NCBI GenBank assembly: GCA_947296775.1
Contig: CAMYRF010000087.1
Span: 1 to 5,185 of the forward strand
DNA length: 5,185 nucleotides
DNA from: an uncultured Mycoplasmatota bacterium
GTDB taxonomy: Bacteria; Bacillota_I; Bacilli_A; RF39; UBA660
Direction: 5' to 3'
Positions within the stretch are counted from its first letter, which is position 1, and the number at the start of each line of letters is the position of its first letter. The translations under genes and the position numbers were made by a program. Below the pieces are notes generated by a model. That model did not search any database. It was not told the origin of the DNA and saw only the letters and a program-made list of their open reading frames with translations. Positions 4,886 through 5,185 of this stretch are shown in pieces.

Positions 4886-5185
4886 AAAAGGATTTGGGAA
4901 GTTTCTAGCAGGTGCTGGAATTGGCGCAGCTTTAGGTTTATTATTTGCTCCTAAAAAAGGTGAAGAAACAAGAGCTGATTTAAAAAATATGTTTGATGAT
5001 TTAATGCTTAAAGTTAGGAGTATTGATGCTGAGGATGTTAAATTAAACGTTGAGGCTAAAATCGAAGAACTTAAAAATGGTTTAGATAATTTAGATAAAG
5101 AAACTGTTTTAGCTGAAGCTAAAAAACAAGCTAAAAAACTTAAAACTCAAGCTGAGGAATTAGTGGATTATGCAATTGATAAGGG
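4878..5185 (+). CDS. YtxH-like protein (3' partial)
   Basis: The first 102 residues are visible; the frame is open at the window end. The N-terminus MSKKGFGKFLAGAGIGAA leads into a short Gly/Ala-rich hydrophobic segment (9-24) and then LLFAPKKGEETR, the diagnostic segment of the YtxH/GvpP-like family. The remainder is a long charged helix with Lys/Glu/Ala repeats (AEAKKQAKKLKTQAEEL), likely coiled coil. YtxH-like proteins are small, often stress-induced, membrane-associated proteins of unknown mechanism, usually encoded next to YtxG/DUF948 genes, as here. The start ATG 4878 overlaps the end of the previous gene by 8 bases in another frame; AGAAGG at 4863-4868 gives a 9-base gap. Translation is probably coupled to the upstream gene. 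Confidence 0.92.
   Translation, partial: MSKKGFGKFLAGAGIGAALGLLFAPKKGEETRADLKNMFDDLMLKVRSIDAEDVKLNVEAKIEELKNGLDNLDKETVLAEAKKQAKKLKTQAEELVDYAIDK

Noticed and set aside
1..5185. CRISPR array, tRNA or rRNA genes, insertion sequences
   Set aside because: No regularly spaced repeats, no cloverleaf-like sequence, and no transposase or terminal inverted repeats were seen on either strand.

Overview
The window is AT-rich bacterial DNA with dense, mostly co-directional genes, Gram-positive style AGGAG ribosome binding sites, a lipoprotein with a typical lipobox, and a ytxG/ytxH-like pair. TGG encodes Trp and no gene uses internal TGA, so the standard bacterial code fits. This points to a low-GC Firmicute of the Bacilli type, possibly an uncultured gut lineage related to RF39. 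The lineage is inferred from style and gene content, not from a search.

Region 1 (1-934): the 3' part of a secreted, pilin-like surface protein gene. It encodes an Ig-like repeat, a Gly/Thr linker and a Cys-rich C-terminal domain. The last ~200 bases of the gene change composition sharply: adenine falls from about 43% (301-480) to about 22% (601-770), and GC rises from about 26% to about 41%. Three hairpins follow the stop codon, then a bidirectional terminator. The pattern resembles the variable region of a diversity-generating retroelement (DGR) target. No reverse transcriptase or template repeat lies in the window, so this remains a hypothesis.

Region 2 (935-1315): a small reverse-strand gene for a Met/Pro-rich protein with a C-terminal coiled coil. 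It starts at TTG and is transcribed divergently from the next operon, with interleaved promoters.

Region 3 (1359-3068): a two-gene operon of an unrecognised 356-residue protein and trmB, the tRNA m7G46 methyltransferase.

Region 4 (3121-5185): an extended -10 promoter followed by a tightly packed operon. It holds a small lipoprotein, a very acidic low-complexity protein with a conserved-looking SPVYG motif, a single-span DUF948/YtxG-like protein and a YtxH-like protein cut off by the window end. The last three genes are adjacent or overlapping, which suggests translational coupling and a joint role at the inner face of the cell envelope. From memory, trmB and ytxG-ytxH are also near each other in Bacillus subtilis, with the translocase gene sftA (ytpS) just before murC-ytxG-ytxH. 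The acidic protein may therefore occupy, or be a remnant of, that slot.
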